DNA of 35,577 bases from Gammaproteobacteria bacterium (GTDB taxonomy: Bacteria > Pseudomonadota > Gammaproteobacteria > Chromatiales > Chromatiaceae): the NCBI GenBank assembly GCA_024275295.1, contig JAJRZI010000002.1:1-35577 (forward strand). Reading direction: 5' to 3'. A model generated the notes under the pieces. The model was not told the DNA's origin and did no database searches. It saw only the letters and a list, made by a program, of their open reading frames with translations. The translations under genes were made by a program, and so were the position numbers. Shown in pieces: positions 26,194 through 35,442 of this stretch (position 1 is its first letter; each line of letters begins with the position of its first letter).

Positions 26194-27981
26194 CTACACC
26201 AACTCGATTAAGGTATCACCGACCTTAACGGCATCACCTTCCTTGATACAAATAGACGATACGGTGCCAGCCGAGGTGGCACGAACCTCAGTCTCCATCT
26301 TCATCGCCTCCAGGATGATAACCACTTCACCTTCCTCAACGGCCTGCCCTTCACTCACCTGAATTTTCCAGATATTTCCAGCCAGAGGTGATGTAACCGA
26401 CTCCGCTGTCCCTGCTGCAGGTGCCGCTACTGCCGTGGCCGCAGGTGCTGCAACCTGAACATTTTGGACAGCGCCGCCTGGCGCGACGGAGACATCGTAG
26501 CCTTTACCATTAACAACCACGTGGTAGCTCTCCTGACCGCCTGCTGATGGTGCAGCAGGCGTTGCAGCGGCTACAGATTCTGGCTCGCTGCCAGGTGCCG
26601 GCTCAAAGGCATCCGGGTTGCCTCGGTTTTCCAGGAATTTGAGGCCAATCTGCGGGAACTGGGCATAGATGAGCACATCATCAACCACATTCTCTGCCAA
26701 CTTGATACCTTTCTCATCAGCGATTTGAACCAACTCATCCTGCAATTTCTGCATTTCGGGCTGCAACAGATCACCAGGTCTGCAGGTAATAGGCTCGTCA
26801 CCATCACCCAGAACCATGGCCTGGATCTCAGGATTCATCGGCGCTGGAGCAGCACCATATTCACCGCGCAGGATACCTGCGGTCTCCTTGGTAATACTCT
26901 TATAACGCTCACCCGTCAGCACATTCAATACGGCCTGGGTACCCACAATCTGTGAGGTTGGCGTTACCAATGGGATATAACCCAGATCTTTACGCACCTT
27001 GGGGATCTCTTCCAATACCGCATCCAGCTTGTCTGAAGCACCCTGCTCACGCAGCTGGTTCTCCATGTTGGTCAACATGCCGCCGGGTACCTGAGCCACC
27101 AGAATACGGGAATCAATACCTCTCAGGCTGCCCTCAAAGCTGGCATATTTCTTACGTACTTCACGGAAATAGGCTGCGATCTCCTCCAGCAGATGGATAT
27201 CCAGACCTGTATCACGATCAGTGCCCTCAAAAATGGCAACCAATGCCTCTGTTGGAGAATGACCGTAGGTCATACTCATGGATGAGATAGCGGTATCAAT
27301 GACATCAATGCCAGCTTCAGCAGCCTTCACGCAAGAGGCCGTGCTCATTCCTGTGGTCGCATGACTCTGCATGGCAATAGGGATATTGACAGCCTCTTTC
27401 AAGCGACTGACCAACTCACCCGCCACATAAGGCCTGATCAAGCCCGCCATATCTTTGATGCAGATGGAGTGGCATCCCATATCCTCAATGCGTTTTCCCA
27501 TATCCACCCAGGTGTCCATATTGTGCACAGGGCTGATGGTATAAGAGATGGTGCCTTGCGCATGCTTGCCTGTTTTCAGTGCTGCCTTCACAGCCGTTTC
27601 CAGGTTGCGCAGGTCATTCATCGCATCAAAGATGCGGAATACATCAATACCTGTTTCAGCAGCCCGCTCTACAAAAGCCTCAACCACATCATCGGCGTAG
27701 TGTCGATACCCCAACATATTCTGCCCGCGCAGCAGCATCTGTTGACGGGTATTTAGCATAGCCGCTTTAAGCAGACGCAGACGCTCCCATGGGTCTTCTC
27801 CAAGATAACGGATACAGGAATCAAATGTAGCACCACCCCAGGTCTCCAGGGACCAAAAGCCTACCTGATCCAGCTTGGGGGCAATTGGCAACATGTCCTC
27901 AACACGCATGCGGGTTGCAAACAGAGACTGATGGGCGTCGCGAAGCACGACATCGGTAATTCCAAGTTTATTCTCTGACAT
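26194..27981 (-). CDS. oadA: Oxaloacetate decarboxylase, alpha subunit
   Basis: 595-aa soluble carboxyltransferase subunit. The HMGL-like carboxyltransferase barrel (about 5-270) starts [19 protein letters not shown] and includes the [13 protein letters not shown] and [10 protein letters not shown] motifs; a PYC/OadA conserved domain follows (about 285-460). An Ala/Pro-rich linker leads to a C-terminal biotinyl domain with EAMKMET (biotinylated lysine K561). It transfers CO2 from oxaloacetate to biotin; OadB then releases it and pumps Na+. The alternative of a pyruvate carboxylase subunit B is less likely because oadB and oadG flank it. Confidence 0.94.
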   Translation of the reverse strand: MSENKLGITDVVLRDAHQSLFATRMRVEDMLPIAPKLDQVGFWSLETWGGATFDSCIRYLGEDPWERLRLLKAAMLNTRQQMLLRGQNMLGYRHYADDVVEAFVERAAETGIDVFRIFDAMNDLRNLETAVKAALKTGKHAQGTISYTISPVHNMDTWVDMGKRIEDMGCHSICIKDMAGLIRPYVAGELVSRLKEAVNIPIAMQSHATTGMSTASCVKAAEAGIDVIDTAISSMSMTYGHSPTEALVAIFEGTDRDTGLDIHLLEEIAAYFREVRKKYASFEGSLRGIDSRILVAQVPGGMLTNMENQLREQGASDKLDAVLEEIPKVRKDLGYIPLVTPTSQIVGTQAVLNVLTGERYKSITKETAGILRGEYGAAPAPMNPEIQAMVLGDGDEPITCRPGDLLQPEMQKLQDELVQIADEKGIKLAENVVDDVLIYAQFPQIGLKFLENRGNPDAFEPAPGSEPESVAAATPAAPSAGGQESYHVVVNGKGYDVSVAPGGAVQNVQVAAPAATAVAAPAAGTAESVTSPLAGNIWKIQVSEGQAVEEGEVVIILEAMKMETEVRATSAGTVSSICIKEGDAVKVGDTLIELV

Positions 27982-28025
27982 ATAGGGGATCGCTATTGAA
28001 ATGGAAAAATTCGATTAAGGAGAGG

Positions 28026-28268
28026 TTAGTGGGTATCGGTATCACGGTAGCGTCTGATTGCAGCACTGATAACAGAGATCAGCGCCTTATCACTCTTGCT
28101 TGATATCTTTGTTGCCACATCAACAGCCGGCTGCTTGCTCTCGAATGAGGCTACCAGACGGGACATTCCGTTCATGGTTGCAACAAGCACGATTAGAAAG
28201 GCAAACACAATACCCATACCAATAAACATGAGTTGAATACCTGTCATCATCAGCTCAGAAAAGGGCAT
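28026..28268 (-). CDS. oadG: Oxaloacetate decarboxylase, gamma subunit
   Basis: 80-aa small membrane subunit that assembles the alpha and beta subunits. It has one membrane helix near the N terminus (about 10-32, LMFIGMGIVFAFLIVLVATMNGMSR) and a charged cytoplasmic tail ending RRYRDTDTH, where the terminal His may take the role of the metal-binding His of other OadG proteins. GAGGAG lies 7 nt before the ATG. First gene of oadGAB; oadA begins 44 bp downstream. Confidence 0.88.
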   Translation of the reverse strand: MPFSELMMTGIQLMFIGMGIVFAFLIVLVATMNGMSRLVASFESKQPAVDVATKISSKSDKALISVISAAIRRYRDTDTH

Positions 28269-28331
28269 ATTTTATTCTCCTCAAGTCACTTCAGTCCGTT
28301 AAAAAAAAACGGATTCTGCCACGGGCAGCCT

Positions 28332-28360
28332 TTTCTATGGGAATGCACTTTATTTGTCAA
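28332..28360 (-). promoter_or_regulatory. Sigma-70 promoter of the oadGAB operon
   Basis: On the minus strand a perfect TTGACA (28355-28360) is followed after exactly 17 bp by TAGAAA (28332-28337), four of six matches to the -10 consensus. The predicted start is near 28325, giving a leader of about 57 nt before oadG. Confidence 0.55.
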
Positions 28361-28435
28361 GCAACAAAAATAATGCATGTTTACTATCTTATTGTTTTAA
28401 TTGGAATTGTTATTTAGACGAATTTTATAGGTTTT

Positions 28436-28473
28436 ACCAAATAGCACGCTCACATTAATTTTGCCTATTTGGT
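28436..28473. promoter_or_regulatory. Inverted repeat overlapping the maf promoter (operator candidate)
   Basis: ACCAAATAG (28436-28444) and CTATTTGGT (28465-28473) are perfect 9-bp inverted repeats with a 20-bp spacer; with one mismatch the match extends to 12 bp. The right arm covers the end of the -35 box and part of the spacer of the maf promoter. It could bind a dimeric or tetrameric regulator, or form a hairpin. No regulator gene lies nearby. Confidence 0.45.
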
Positions 28474-28488
28474 GAACCCTCATATAAT
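28461..28488 (+). promoter_or_regulatory. Sigma-70 promoter of the maf gene
   Basis: TTGCCT (28461-28466), a 16-bp spacer and a perfect TATAAT (28483-28488) point to a start near 28495, about 53 nt before ATG 28548. Confidence 0.65.
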
Positions 28489-28547
28489 CCCAGCAGATTT
28501 ATCCTTTACTCAAAGATTGCTCAACCTGCAACTTGCGACTCACTCTT

Positions 28548-29165
28548 ATGAACATATCTCATCCAGAAAAGAGGGGCGACACTAGCAACCCTCGCCTAAT
28601 CCTAGGCTCAACCTCACCTTTCAGGTGTGATTTACTAAAAAAGCTGGGGATCTCTTTTACGACAGCAGCCCCGGATATTGACGAGCAATCACTCCAAAAT
28701 GAGCCACCATCTGAACTGGTAGCAAGATTGGCGCTTGCGAAGGCAGAAGCTGTTGCAACCCACTACCCAAATACACTGATCATCGGTTCCGATCAGGTTG
28801 CATCCATTGATCAGCAGATTTTAGGGAAACCAGGCAGTAGGGAAAACGCCATTGATCAACTGTTGGCAGCCTCTGGAAAATGCGTCACCTTTTACACCGG
28901 CCTCTGCCTGCTCAATAGCGCTAGCGGCCGAAAGCAGGTCAGATGTGAAACCTTCCACGTCTATTTTCGCAATCTGACGCGCCCTCAGATTGAGCGATAC
29001 ATCGACCAAGAAGAACCCTATAACTGCGCAGGGAGCTTTAAATCGGAAGGATTGGGCATATCACTCTTTGAGCGGCTGGAGGGGGATGACCCGAATACCT
29101 TGATTGGCCTGCCACTGATCCGACTGGTCAGCATGCTTGGCAACGAGGGCATTCAGATTCCCTGA
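28548..29165 (+). CDS. yceF: Maf-family nucleotide pyrophosphatase (YceF type)
   Basis: 205-aa house-cleaning nucleotide pyrophosphatase. The YceF branch hydrolyses 7-methyl-GTP; the location next to rluC, yceD and rpmF supports that branch. Motifs: LILGSTSPFR near the N terminus, the Glu-containing APDIDE, IIGSDQVASIDQQILGKPGS, and the C-terminal GSFKSEGLGISLFERLEGDDPNTLIGLPL. I start at ATG 28548 rather than the in-frame TTG at 28533 because the family begins close to the LILGSTS strand; no clear ribosome binding site precedes either. It converges on sppA with only 4 bp between the ends. Confidence 0.92.
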   Translation: MNISHPEKRGDTSNPRLILGSTSPFRCDLLKKLGISFTTAAPDIDEQSLQNEPPSELVARLALAKAEAVATHYPNTLIIGSDQVASIDQQILGKPGSRENAIDQLLAASGKCVTFYTGLCLLNSASGRKQVRCETFHVYFRNLTRPQIERYIDQEEPYNCAGSFKSEGLGISLFERLEGDDPNTLIGLPLIRLVSMLGNEGIQIP

Positions 29166-29169
29166 CCCA

Positions 29170-30171
29170 TTAGCGCAATTGCGGCGCCCAGTCTAATCCC
29201 GACATACGAGCCAAAGTGCCAGCCATGCCTACGCCAACCCGCTGAGCCAATTTTTCAAACAGATTTTCAGCTGGCGTGAAATCAACAATCTTCTCCGCTC
29301 CAATAATTTCACGCGCCACATAGCTACTACTGCCTAACCCGTCCGCAAGGCCAAGCTTTACACTCTCTTCACCACTCCAACACAGGCCACTGAACAATTT
29401 CTCATCATCCTTTAAGCGGTCACCCCGACCTCTCTTCACTGCATCAATAAACTGTTGATGCAGTTGATCCAGCATGCCTTGAATATGCGCTTGCTCACCC
29501 TCCTTCATGGGAGAGAAGGGATCCATGATGCCCTTATGCTCTCCTGCCGTCAGAAGTCGCCGCTCCACACCCAGCTTTGACATCGCCTGCTCAAACCCAA
29601 ACCCGTTCATCAGAACCCCGATAGAGCCAACAATGCTCCCTTTATCCGCGTAGATCTCATCAGCCGCCGCTGCTATGTAATATCCACCAGAGGCGCAAAC
29701 ATCCACAATCACTGCATATACGGATATACCCTTATACTTCTCTTTAAGGCGCGTAATTTCATCATTGATATAGGCCGACTGCACCGGACTGCCGCCAGGG
29801 CTATTAATACGAAGAATCACACCTTTGGTATCTTTATCCTCAAAGGCTGCCCGCAATCCAGTGATTACGCTGTCTGCACCTGCAGGCTCACCCGCTGCAA
29901 TGACACCTTTCACTTCGATCAAAGCAGTGTGCCCACCATCTTTGGTAGGGACTGATGAAAACTTGTCGGGAACCATGACCACCAACAGTGTAATAAGGTA
30001 GGCAAAGGTTAATAACTTAAAGAAAATACCCCACCTTCTGGTACGGCGGTGCTCATTCAATGTGGAGTTCATCAGCTTTTCGAGCTGCTCCCGCTCCCAC
30101 TTTCCTGGCTCAACACCACCTGTTTGAGGTGTTACTGGCTGCTGCATTTGATCCTGTTGAATATCACTCAT
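29170..30171 (-). CDS. sppA: Signal peptide peptidase SppA, short (36 kDa) type
   Basis: 333-aa S49-family membrane protease degrading cleaved signal peptides. A single membrane helix (about 48-66, WGIFFKLLTFAYLITLLVV) follows a basic cytoplasmic tail. The catalytic Ser is S161 in DVCASGGYYIA and the Lys is K213 in EHKGIMDPFSPM; SPGGSPVQSA (124-133) forms the oxyanion region. The half-length form works as a multimer, unlike the duplicated E. coli SppA. Located as in Pseudomonas between maf and the HAD phosphatase. Confidence 0.93.
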   Translation of the reverse strand: MSDIQQDQMQQPVTPQTGGVEPGKWEREQLEKLMNSTLNEHRRTRRWGIFFKLLTFAYLITLLVVMVPDKFSSVPTKDGGHTALIEVKGVIAAGEPAGADSVITGLRAAFEDKDTKGVILRINSPGGSPVQSAYINDEITRLKEKYKGISVYAVIVDVCASGGYYIAAAADEIYADKGSIVGSIGVLMNGFGFEQAMSKLGVERRLLTAGEHKGIMDPFSPMKEGEQAHIQGMLDQLHQQFIDAVKRGRGDRLKDDEKLFSGLCWSGEESVKLGLADGLGSSSYVAREIIGAEKIVDFTPAENLFEKLAQRVGVGMAGTLARMSGLDWAPQLR

Positions 30172-30211
30172 GGTATAAATTCACATCCTAAACAGTTGTT
30201 TTTGTAGCTTA

Positions 30212-30871
30212 TCAAGGTCTACTCGACAGCCAATCCGAGACTTCTGAAATAGCATCCAGGCAGCCCAGTGGCTCATGCTGTAGCAATCGTTCCATTGAAT
30301 GAACCCCGTAACTGACCGCCAGCGCTGCAGTACCCGCATTGCTTGCCATTTGCATATCATATTCAGTATCACCAATCATCAGCGCATCAGCAGCCTGAAC
30401 ACCCAACTCATCCAGTATTTGCAACAGCATATCAGGGTGAGGTTTGGAGAAGGCTTCATCAGCACAGCGGGTTGCATGAAAAACCTGATCAAATTCAGTA
30501 CTGTTTAATACCCTGTCCAACCCAGGACGTCCTTTTCCAGTTGCTACAGCAAGCAGATAGCCTTCTGATTTTAGCGCGTGCAGCACCTCTTTGGCCCCGG
30601 TAAACAACGGAGTTGGCGTCGTGTTTTCAAATAGAAAATGGTGACGGTAACGGCCTATAACCTCTTTTGCCAGCATCTCATCCGCAGCCGGGAAGAGCAT
30701 GCAAATAGCCTCTTTCAAACCCAAACCAATAATATTACTGATACTCCCATCATCTGGCAGCTCAAGCCCAAGATCGGTAATGGCGGCCCGCATACAGCTC
30801 ACGATACGTGACTCAGAATCCATCAGCGTCCCATCCCAGTCAAAGACTAGCAGTTCGTAGGCTTTCTGCAT
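30212..30871 (-). CDS. HAD-superfamily hydrolase (phosphoglycolate phosphatase-like)
   Basis: 219-aa HAD-IA phosphatase. Motif I is VFDWDGTLMDSE with nucleophile D11 and acid D13, motif II is VATGKGRPGL, and motif III/IV is KPHPDMLLQILDELGV with MIGDTEYDM. The cap domain lies between residues about 20 and 85. The nearest known class is Gph-like, but the DWDG motif and the position next to rluC mark the orthologue of the uncharacterised Pseudomonas protein at this locus; the substrate is unknown. It begins one base after the rluC stop. Confidence 0.88.
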   Translation of the reverse strand: MQKAYELLVFDWDGTLMDSESRIVSCMRAAITDLGLELPDDGSISNIIGLGLKEAICMLFPAADEMLAKEVIGRYRHHFLFENTTPTPLFTGAKEVLHALKSEGYLLAVATGKGRPGLDRVLNSTEFDQVFHATRCADEAFSKPHPDMLLQILDELGVQAADALMIGDTEYDMQMASNAGTAALAVSYGVHSMERLLQHEPLGCLDAISEVSDWLSSRP

Positions 30872-30872
30872 C

Positions 30873-31832
30873 CTAATTTTCCGATCTTAATTGCTTCAAT
30901 AACCTCTCCAGGCTAGATTCAAGAGGCGCTTTTATGCATTGATCCTGTTTCTCATCTGGCCATCGGAAACGTAGCGACTCTGCATGCAGAAACAACCGTT
31001 TTAGGCCAAAGCCACGAAACAGCTTATTTGCCTTGGACTCACCATATTTTTCATCACCGAGTATGGGGTGACCTAAATGGGCTGCATGCACCCTAATCTG
31101 ATGAGTGCGCCCTGTTACAGGCTTCGCTTCAACCAAAGTGGCATTTGGAAATCGCTCCAACACACGAAATCGTGTCAATGCTGGCTTACCCTCACTATCC
31201 ACACGCACAACGCGCTCACCGCCTTGCAGCGTGTTTTTCAATAATGGCGCATCCACATCCGCACGCTGTTTTTCCCAACACCCCGCTAACAGTGCAATGT
31301 AACGCTTATCCATTTTGTTATTTCGCAGCAGCTCATGCAGGGCACGCAAAGCACTGCGTTTACGGGCAATCAGCAAGCAACCTGATGTCGCTCTATCCAG
31401 TCGATGCACCAACTCCAGTTGATGCTCTTCAGGCCAAAGTACCCGCATGGCCTCAATAACACCATAGTTCAACCCACTACCACCATGAACCGCGATTCCA
31501 GCGGGTTTATTCAGTGCAAACAAGCGCTTATCTTCAATGATCACCGCCTCCCGAAGCTGTTGCAGAACCCGTTCATGCGGCTTTACCGGCTGAGCCTGCT
31601 CCGCAATACGTACCGGAGGGATTCGCACCAAGTCACCTTCCTGCAAGCGATAGCTCGCACGAATCCGACCTTTATTTACCCTCACCTCACCACGCCGCAA
31701 AATGCGGTAAATATAACTGCGCGGCACACCCTTTAGGCGTCCAAGCAGAAAGTTATCGATGCGTTGCCCCTCATGCCCACCATCCACCTCAACAAAGGTA
31801 ACAGCAGCCGTTTTTTTCTGATTATCTAACAT
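30873..31832 (-). CDS. rluC: 23S rRNA pseudouridine(955/2504/2580) synthase
   Basis: 319-aa RluA-family pseudouridine synthase modifying three uridines near the peptidyl transferase centre of 23S rRNA. An S4 RNA-binding domain (about 22-80, RIDNFLLGRLKGVPRSYIYRILRRGEVRVN) precedes the catalytic domain with D146 in HRLDRATSG, and the ending contains KRLFLHAESLRFRWP. Sequence and the divergent position next to rne agree with RluC. No Shine-Dalgarno sequence precedes the ATG, and an extended -10 box lies 6 nt upstream, suggesting a leaderless message. Confidence 0.95.
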   Translation of the reverse strand: MLDNQKKTAAVTFVEVDGGHEGQRIDNFLLGRLKGVPRSYIYRILRRGEVRVNKGRIRASYRLQEGDLVRIPPVRIAEQAQPVKPHERVLQQLREAVIIEDKRLFALNKPAGIAVHGGSGLNYGVIEAMRVLWPEEHQLELVHRLDRATSGCLLIARKRSALRALHELLRNNKMDKRYIALLAGCWEKQRADVDAPLLKNTLQGGERVVRVDSEGKPALTRFRVLERFPNATLVEAKPVTGRTHQIRVHAAHLGHPILGDEKYGESKANKLFRGFGLKRLFLHAESLRFRWPDEKQDQCIKAPLESSLERLLKQLRSEN

Positions 31833-31838
31833 TTTGTA

Positions 31839-31847
31839 ATGATACCA
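31839..31847 (-). promoter_or_regulatory. Extended -10 promoter candidate of rluC
   Basis: On the minus strand TGGTATCAT (TGn plus TATCAT at 31839-31844) ends 6 nt before the rluC ATG, which would put transcription start on the A of the start codon. The -35 region is poor (CAGCAA or GCAGCA). Confidence 0.4.
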
Positions 31848-31860
31848 GTTTCTTCTTTAA

Positions 31861-31889
31861 TTGCTGCATTCCGGCAAGGCTGCTATAGT
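31861..31889 (+). promoter_or_regulatory. Candidate sigma-70 promoter of rne
   Basis: TTGCTG (31861-31866), a 17-bp spacer and TATAGT (31884-31889) predict a start near 31896 and a leader of about 500 nt. The rne leader of E. coli is also long and is used for autoregulation by RNase E. Confidence 0.5.
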
Positions 31890-32397
31890 TGTCCGATGGT
31901 GAGCTGTGTTTATCCATAGCGCTTGGTAGACCCTCCCTACAAATGAACCTGTTACAAGATACCTGTTTTGAATGGAACGGGCGTCAAAATGCACCATCCA
32001 AACCAGAGCACACGCCGGATCTATACGGTAGGACTACCGTAGAATATGCGCCATGGATCGCACAAAGAGACTGAAGAAGTGGCTCCTGAAATATATAGCA
32101 ACAAGCTATCTAGCATTAGGGTTTTGGATCTGCACCAAACGACGAGTTGCCCTCGCTTTTTGAGGGAGTATTAAAAATTTATTGCGCATGCCCTGCCTGC
32201 GCCCTGGATAGGTAACTGTACCATTCCTGTTTAAGCCCGAGAATTATGCCTCATTCAGCATAAGCTGGAATAGATTTAATGAATCTACCCCCCGGCATAT
32301 CAACGAAACTGCTGATATAAAGCAAAAGCTTTCGGTACAGTCTGAACGCAATCCACGGCAGCATACGCAGAGCGACGCGCCGAGAGATACGGACAAT
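31890..32397 (+). promoter_or_regulatory. Long 5' untranslated region of rne
   Basis: The rluC-rne gap (31833-32397) holds no convincing gene. In the plus-strand transcript several hairpins are visible: TACGGTAG with CTACCGTA (32024-32041), CCCTC with GAGGG (32150-32166) and AAAGC with GCTTT (32319-32332). By analogy with E. coli, where RNase E cleaves its own structured leader to control its level, this leader may be autoregulatory. The homology of individual hairpins to the E. coli ones was not established. A 61-codon frame at 31889-32074 was judged chance. Confidence 0.5.
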
Positions 32398-35370
32398 ATG
32401 AAAAGAATGCTGATTAACGCGACTCAGCCTGAAGAGTTGCGTGTTGCCATCGTGGATGGCCAAAAACTCCACAACCTTGATATCGAAATCCCTGGCCGGG
32501 AACAGAAAAAAGCCAATATTTACAAGGGCAAAGTCACTCGGGTTGAACCCAGTCTGGAAGCCGCTTTTGTAGAATATGGTTCTGAACGCCACGGATTTCT
32601 CCCGCTAAAAGAGATTGCTCGCACCTACTTTTCCAGCGAAGCCCTCAAGTCTGGAGGCCGCCCCAGCATCAGAGATGCTATCAAAGAGGGGCAGGAAATT
32701 ATTATCCAGGTTGAAAAAGAGGAGCGTGGCAATAAAGGCGCCGCCCTTACAACCTTTGTATCCCTGGCTGGGCGCTACTTGGTTTTGATGCCCAACAACC
32801 CCCGTGCTGGCGGCGTATCGCGCCGTATCGAAGGCTCTGATCGTAGCGAGCTTCGGGACGCCATGAGCAAGCTGACCATTCCAGAAAACATGGGACTCAT
32901 CGTCCGCACTGCTGGATTAGGCAAAAATGAAGAGGAGCTGCAGTGGGATCTGGACTATCTAAATCACCTATGGGCAGCCATCGAAACCTCAGCTAATGAA
33001 CAGAAGGCTCCTTTCCTGATCTACCAGGAGAGCAACGTCATCATCCGCTCTATCCGGGATCACCTCAGAGCTGACATTGGTGAAATTGTCATCGACAACC
33101 CCAACGTCTATGACGAAGCCTGCGATTTCATCAAGCATGTCATGCCCAATTATCTGCGCAAGATCCGCAAATATGATGATGAAGTCCCGCTGCTTACCCG
33201 TTATCAGATAGAGAGCCAGATTGAATCGGCCTTCCAGCGTGAGGTTCGCCTCCCTTCCGGTGGCGCCATTGTTATTGACCCCACTGAAGCACTCACCTCA
33301 ATCGACATCAACTCTGCACGCGCAACCAAAGGCGCAGATATTGAAGAGACCGCTCTGAACACCAACCTCGAAGCAGCTGATGAGATTGGCCGCCAGCTGC
33401 GTCTGCGCGATCTTGGCGGGCTGTTTGTCATCGACTTCATTGACATGACACCCGCTCGCAACCAACGGGAGGTAGAGAACCGGCTTAAAGATGCCATGAA
33501 GCAGGATCGCGCCCGCATCCAGATTGGCCGAATATCCCGTTTTGGCCTGATGGAGATGTCACGCCAGCGTCTACGCCCCTCACTGGGAGAATCCACCAGC
33601 CAGCATGTCTGCCCACGCTGTGATGGACATGGCTATATTCGTGGCGTTGAATCTCTGGCCCTCTCTATTCTGCGCATTATTGAAGAGCAGACGATGAAGG
33701 AAAACACGGGCCGGGTTATTGCCCAGTTGCCGGTTGATGTTGCAACATTTCTACTCAATGAAAAGCGTGAAGCCATTCATGGCATAGAACAGCGCCAGTC
33801 CGTACATATTGTACTGGTGCCAAATGCAGAGCTTAAGACGCCTCACTACAGCATTGAGCGCATTCGCACCCACGACCTCCCCTCTCCAGAATCTGACACT
33901 GCCAGCTACAGGATGGCAACAGAGGTTGAAAAAACAGACCCTGATTTTGTTAAACCCAGCAACATCAAGAGTGAACAGCCTGCTGTAAAGCGCATTACAC
34001 CAGCACAGCCTGCACCACAACGTGCCAGTGAACCAAGTGACAACACCAAAAACGAACCCGGCCTTCTTAAAAAGATTTTCGGCGTCTTCTCAAAAGTAGC
34101 CGAATCCGCACGCCATGACCATGCCGCAGAAAGCACCTCTGCACCAGAAAAAACGGCTACCACTGAGTCAACACAGGACAACAGAGGAACCCAAGGACGC
34201 CGGAATACCAGTGGACGCAGACCCAGTCGCGGCGGCAGATCCAGGCGACCTGAGAGCAGTGCAAACCAGAGCACCAGACGCACCGACGAGGCAGGCAAGA
34301 AGTCACGCCAACCCGAAAAGAGAGAAGAAAACGCCAAGGCAGAGCAAAAAACCGCTGAGAACGGCACCCCAACATCAGGCGAGCAGCAGGCAGAACGACC
34401 TAAAACCCAACGCACCGGGAGCAGACGAGGTCGCCGTGGCGGACGTCGACGCAGGCCATCAAATGAAACGGAGCAAAGCAGCTCAACGGAAGCCGCGTTC
34501 ATTCCAAACAGTGAGCTTGAACCGACTGTCCTCACAGAAACAGCACCCGACAACACACCCGCTATAGAAGAGCCACAAAGCGATGGCGAACAGAGCAAGG
34601 CACAGCCAGCTCCACGCCGCCGTTCAAGATCACGTCGCCCTGAAAGCCGTGATGCATCTGCAGCGCCCAAATCAGAAAACAGTGGTGATTCATCACAACC
34701 AGAAAAAACCATTACACCTCAGGCAAAATCGGCGCCTGATGCTGCGGCAACAATAGCTACTGAACCAAAACCCCAAAACAGGGTAGCCACTACTGCCCCA
34801 AGCACTGGCGCGGAAGCACCCACTGCACCTAAAGAGCTTAAGAAAGATGAGACCAAACCAGCAACAACTCAAGCAAAGCAGGTTGAGTCAAACAAGCCTG
34901 AGCCAGCAAATAAGCCAGTAGAAAAAACCGCTGCCACTCCCCCCAAAGAACCCCAAAAGCGGAAAGCAGTGCCTATGGCAAAAACACCATCAGACAAAAG
35001 CAGCTCTGCGCCAAAATTGCAGCAGGTAGAGACTAAAAAAACAGCTCAATCTGCACCTATAGCGACTGAAGCCAAGATAGCTCCCAAGCCAAAACCAGCA
35101 GCGAAGGCAAAGCCGAAGGTGGCGCCAGCAAAACCTGCAGAACCCATGAAACAGGGTGAGACAAAACCAACGGCAAAGCCAACCAAGTACCCAGAAAGCG
35201 GGCACAAGTACCCAGAAAGCGGGCACAAGGCCGACGCTGCACCAATAGAGAGACTTGCCCCGGCAGAAAAATCAGTTCAGCCTGAGAAACCAGCAGTTAA
35301 AACCGAAAAACCGGCCAAGGCTGAGAAACCAGCCCCGAAAGTGACTCCGCCACCAACCAGTGACGAATAG
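32398..35370 (+). CDS. rne: Ribonuclease E
   Basis: 990-aa endoribonuclease, the core of the RNA degradosome, acting in mRNA decay and rRNA and tRNA processing at the inner membrane. The catalytic half includes the S1 domain (about 35-120), magnesium-binding D303 ([12 protein letters not shown]) and D346 (VIDFIDM), and the zinc-link CPRCDGHG (C405, C408), at nearly E. coli numbering. An amphipathic segment [15 protein letters not shown] (555-569) fits the membrane-targeting helix. The tail (about 575-990) is low complexity, with Arg-rich RNA-binding patches ([40 protein letters not shown]) and a Lys/Pro/Ala/Glu-rich end. Residues 930-944 are the duplicated [15 protein letters not shown]. The start is ATG 32398; the ribosome binding site is weak. 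Confidence 0.97.
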   Translation: MKRMLINATQPEELRVAIVDGQKLHNLDIEIPGREQKKANIYKGKVTRVEPSLEAAFVEYGSERHGFLPLKEIARTYFSSEALKSGGRPSIRDAIKEGQEIIIQVEKEERGNKGAALTTFVSLAGRYLVLMPNNPRAGGVSRRIEGSDRSELRDAMSKLTIPENMGLIVRTAGLGKNEEELQWDLDYLNHLWAAIETSANEQKAPFLIYQESNVIIRSIRDHLRADIGEIVIDNPNVYDEACDFIKHVMPNYLRKIRKYDDEVPLLTRYQIESQIESAFQREVRLPSGGAIVIDPTEALTSIDINSARATKGADIEETALNTNLEAADEIGRQLRLRDLGGLFVIDFIDMTPARNQREVENRLKDAMKQDRARIQIGRISRFGLMEMSRQRLRPSLGESTSQHVCPRCDGHGYIRGVESLALSILRIIEEQTMKENTGRVIAQLPVDVATFLLNEKREAIHGIEQRQSVHIVLVPNAELKTPHYSIERIRTHDLPSPESDTASYRMATEVEKTDPDFVKPSNIKSEQPAVKRITPAQPAPQRASEPSDNTKNEPGLLKKIFGVFSKVAESARHDHAAESTSAPEKTATTESTQDNRGTQGRRNTSGRRPSRGGRSRRPESSANQSTRRTDEAGKKSRQPEKREENAKAEQKTAENGTPTSGEQQAERPKTQRTGSRRGRRGGRRRRPSNETEQSSSTEAAFIPNSELEPTVLTETAPDNTPAIEEPQSDGEQSKAQPAPRRRSRSRRPESRDASAAPKSENSGDSSQPEKTITPQAKSAPDAAATIATEPKPQNRVATTAPSTGAEAPTAPKELKKDETKPATTQAKQVESNKPEPANKPVEKTAATPPKEPQKRKAVPMAKTPSDKSSSAPKLQQVETKKTAQSAPIATEAKIAPKPKPAAKAKPKVAPAKPAEPMKQGETKPTAKPTKYPESGHKYPESGHKADAAPIERLAPAEKSVQPEKPAVKTEKPAKAEKPAPKVTPPPTSDE
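35185..35229 (+). repeat. Perfect 21-bp tandem repeat inside the rne tail
   Basis: Two identical 21-bp units (35185-35205 and 35206-35226) plus three further bases (AAG) encode KYPESGH twice and a Lys. The composition (Tyr, His, Gly, Ser; GC-rich codons) is unlike the surrounding Lys/Pro/Ala tail. Confidence 0.9.
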
Positions 35371-35386
35371 ATAGAAACGGACAAAC

Positions 35387-35407
35387 CGCCCCTTCAGTGA
35401 AGGGGCG
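35387..35407 (+). terminator. Rho-independent terminator of rne
   Basis: CGCCCCTTC (35387-35395) pairs with GAAGGGGCG (35399-35407) around an AGT loop, followed by TTCTTT, 16 bp after the rne stop. Confidence 0.85.
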
Positions 35408-35442
35408 TTCTTTCAGCTTATCAAAAAGAGTTGGTGTACTAG

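Noticed and set aside
28298-28327. CTGCC/GGCAG hairpin followed by nine T upstream of oadG, as an attenuator
   Set aside because: The predicted transcription start falls inside the hairpin, so the full stem would not be transcribed.
31889-32074. 61-codon frame in the rluC-rne gap
   Set aside because: TTG start without ribosome binding site, no recognisable domain, and it overlaps the proposed rne promoter and leader.
33906-34712. 268-codon open frame antisense to the rne tail
   Set aside because: Produced by the Arg/Ser/Pro-rich low-complexity codons of rne on the other strand; no start signal or known domain.
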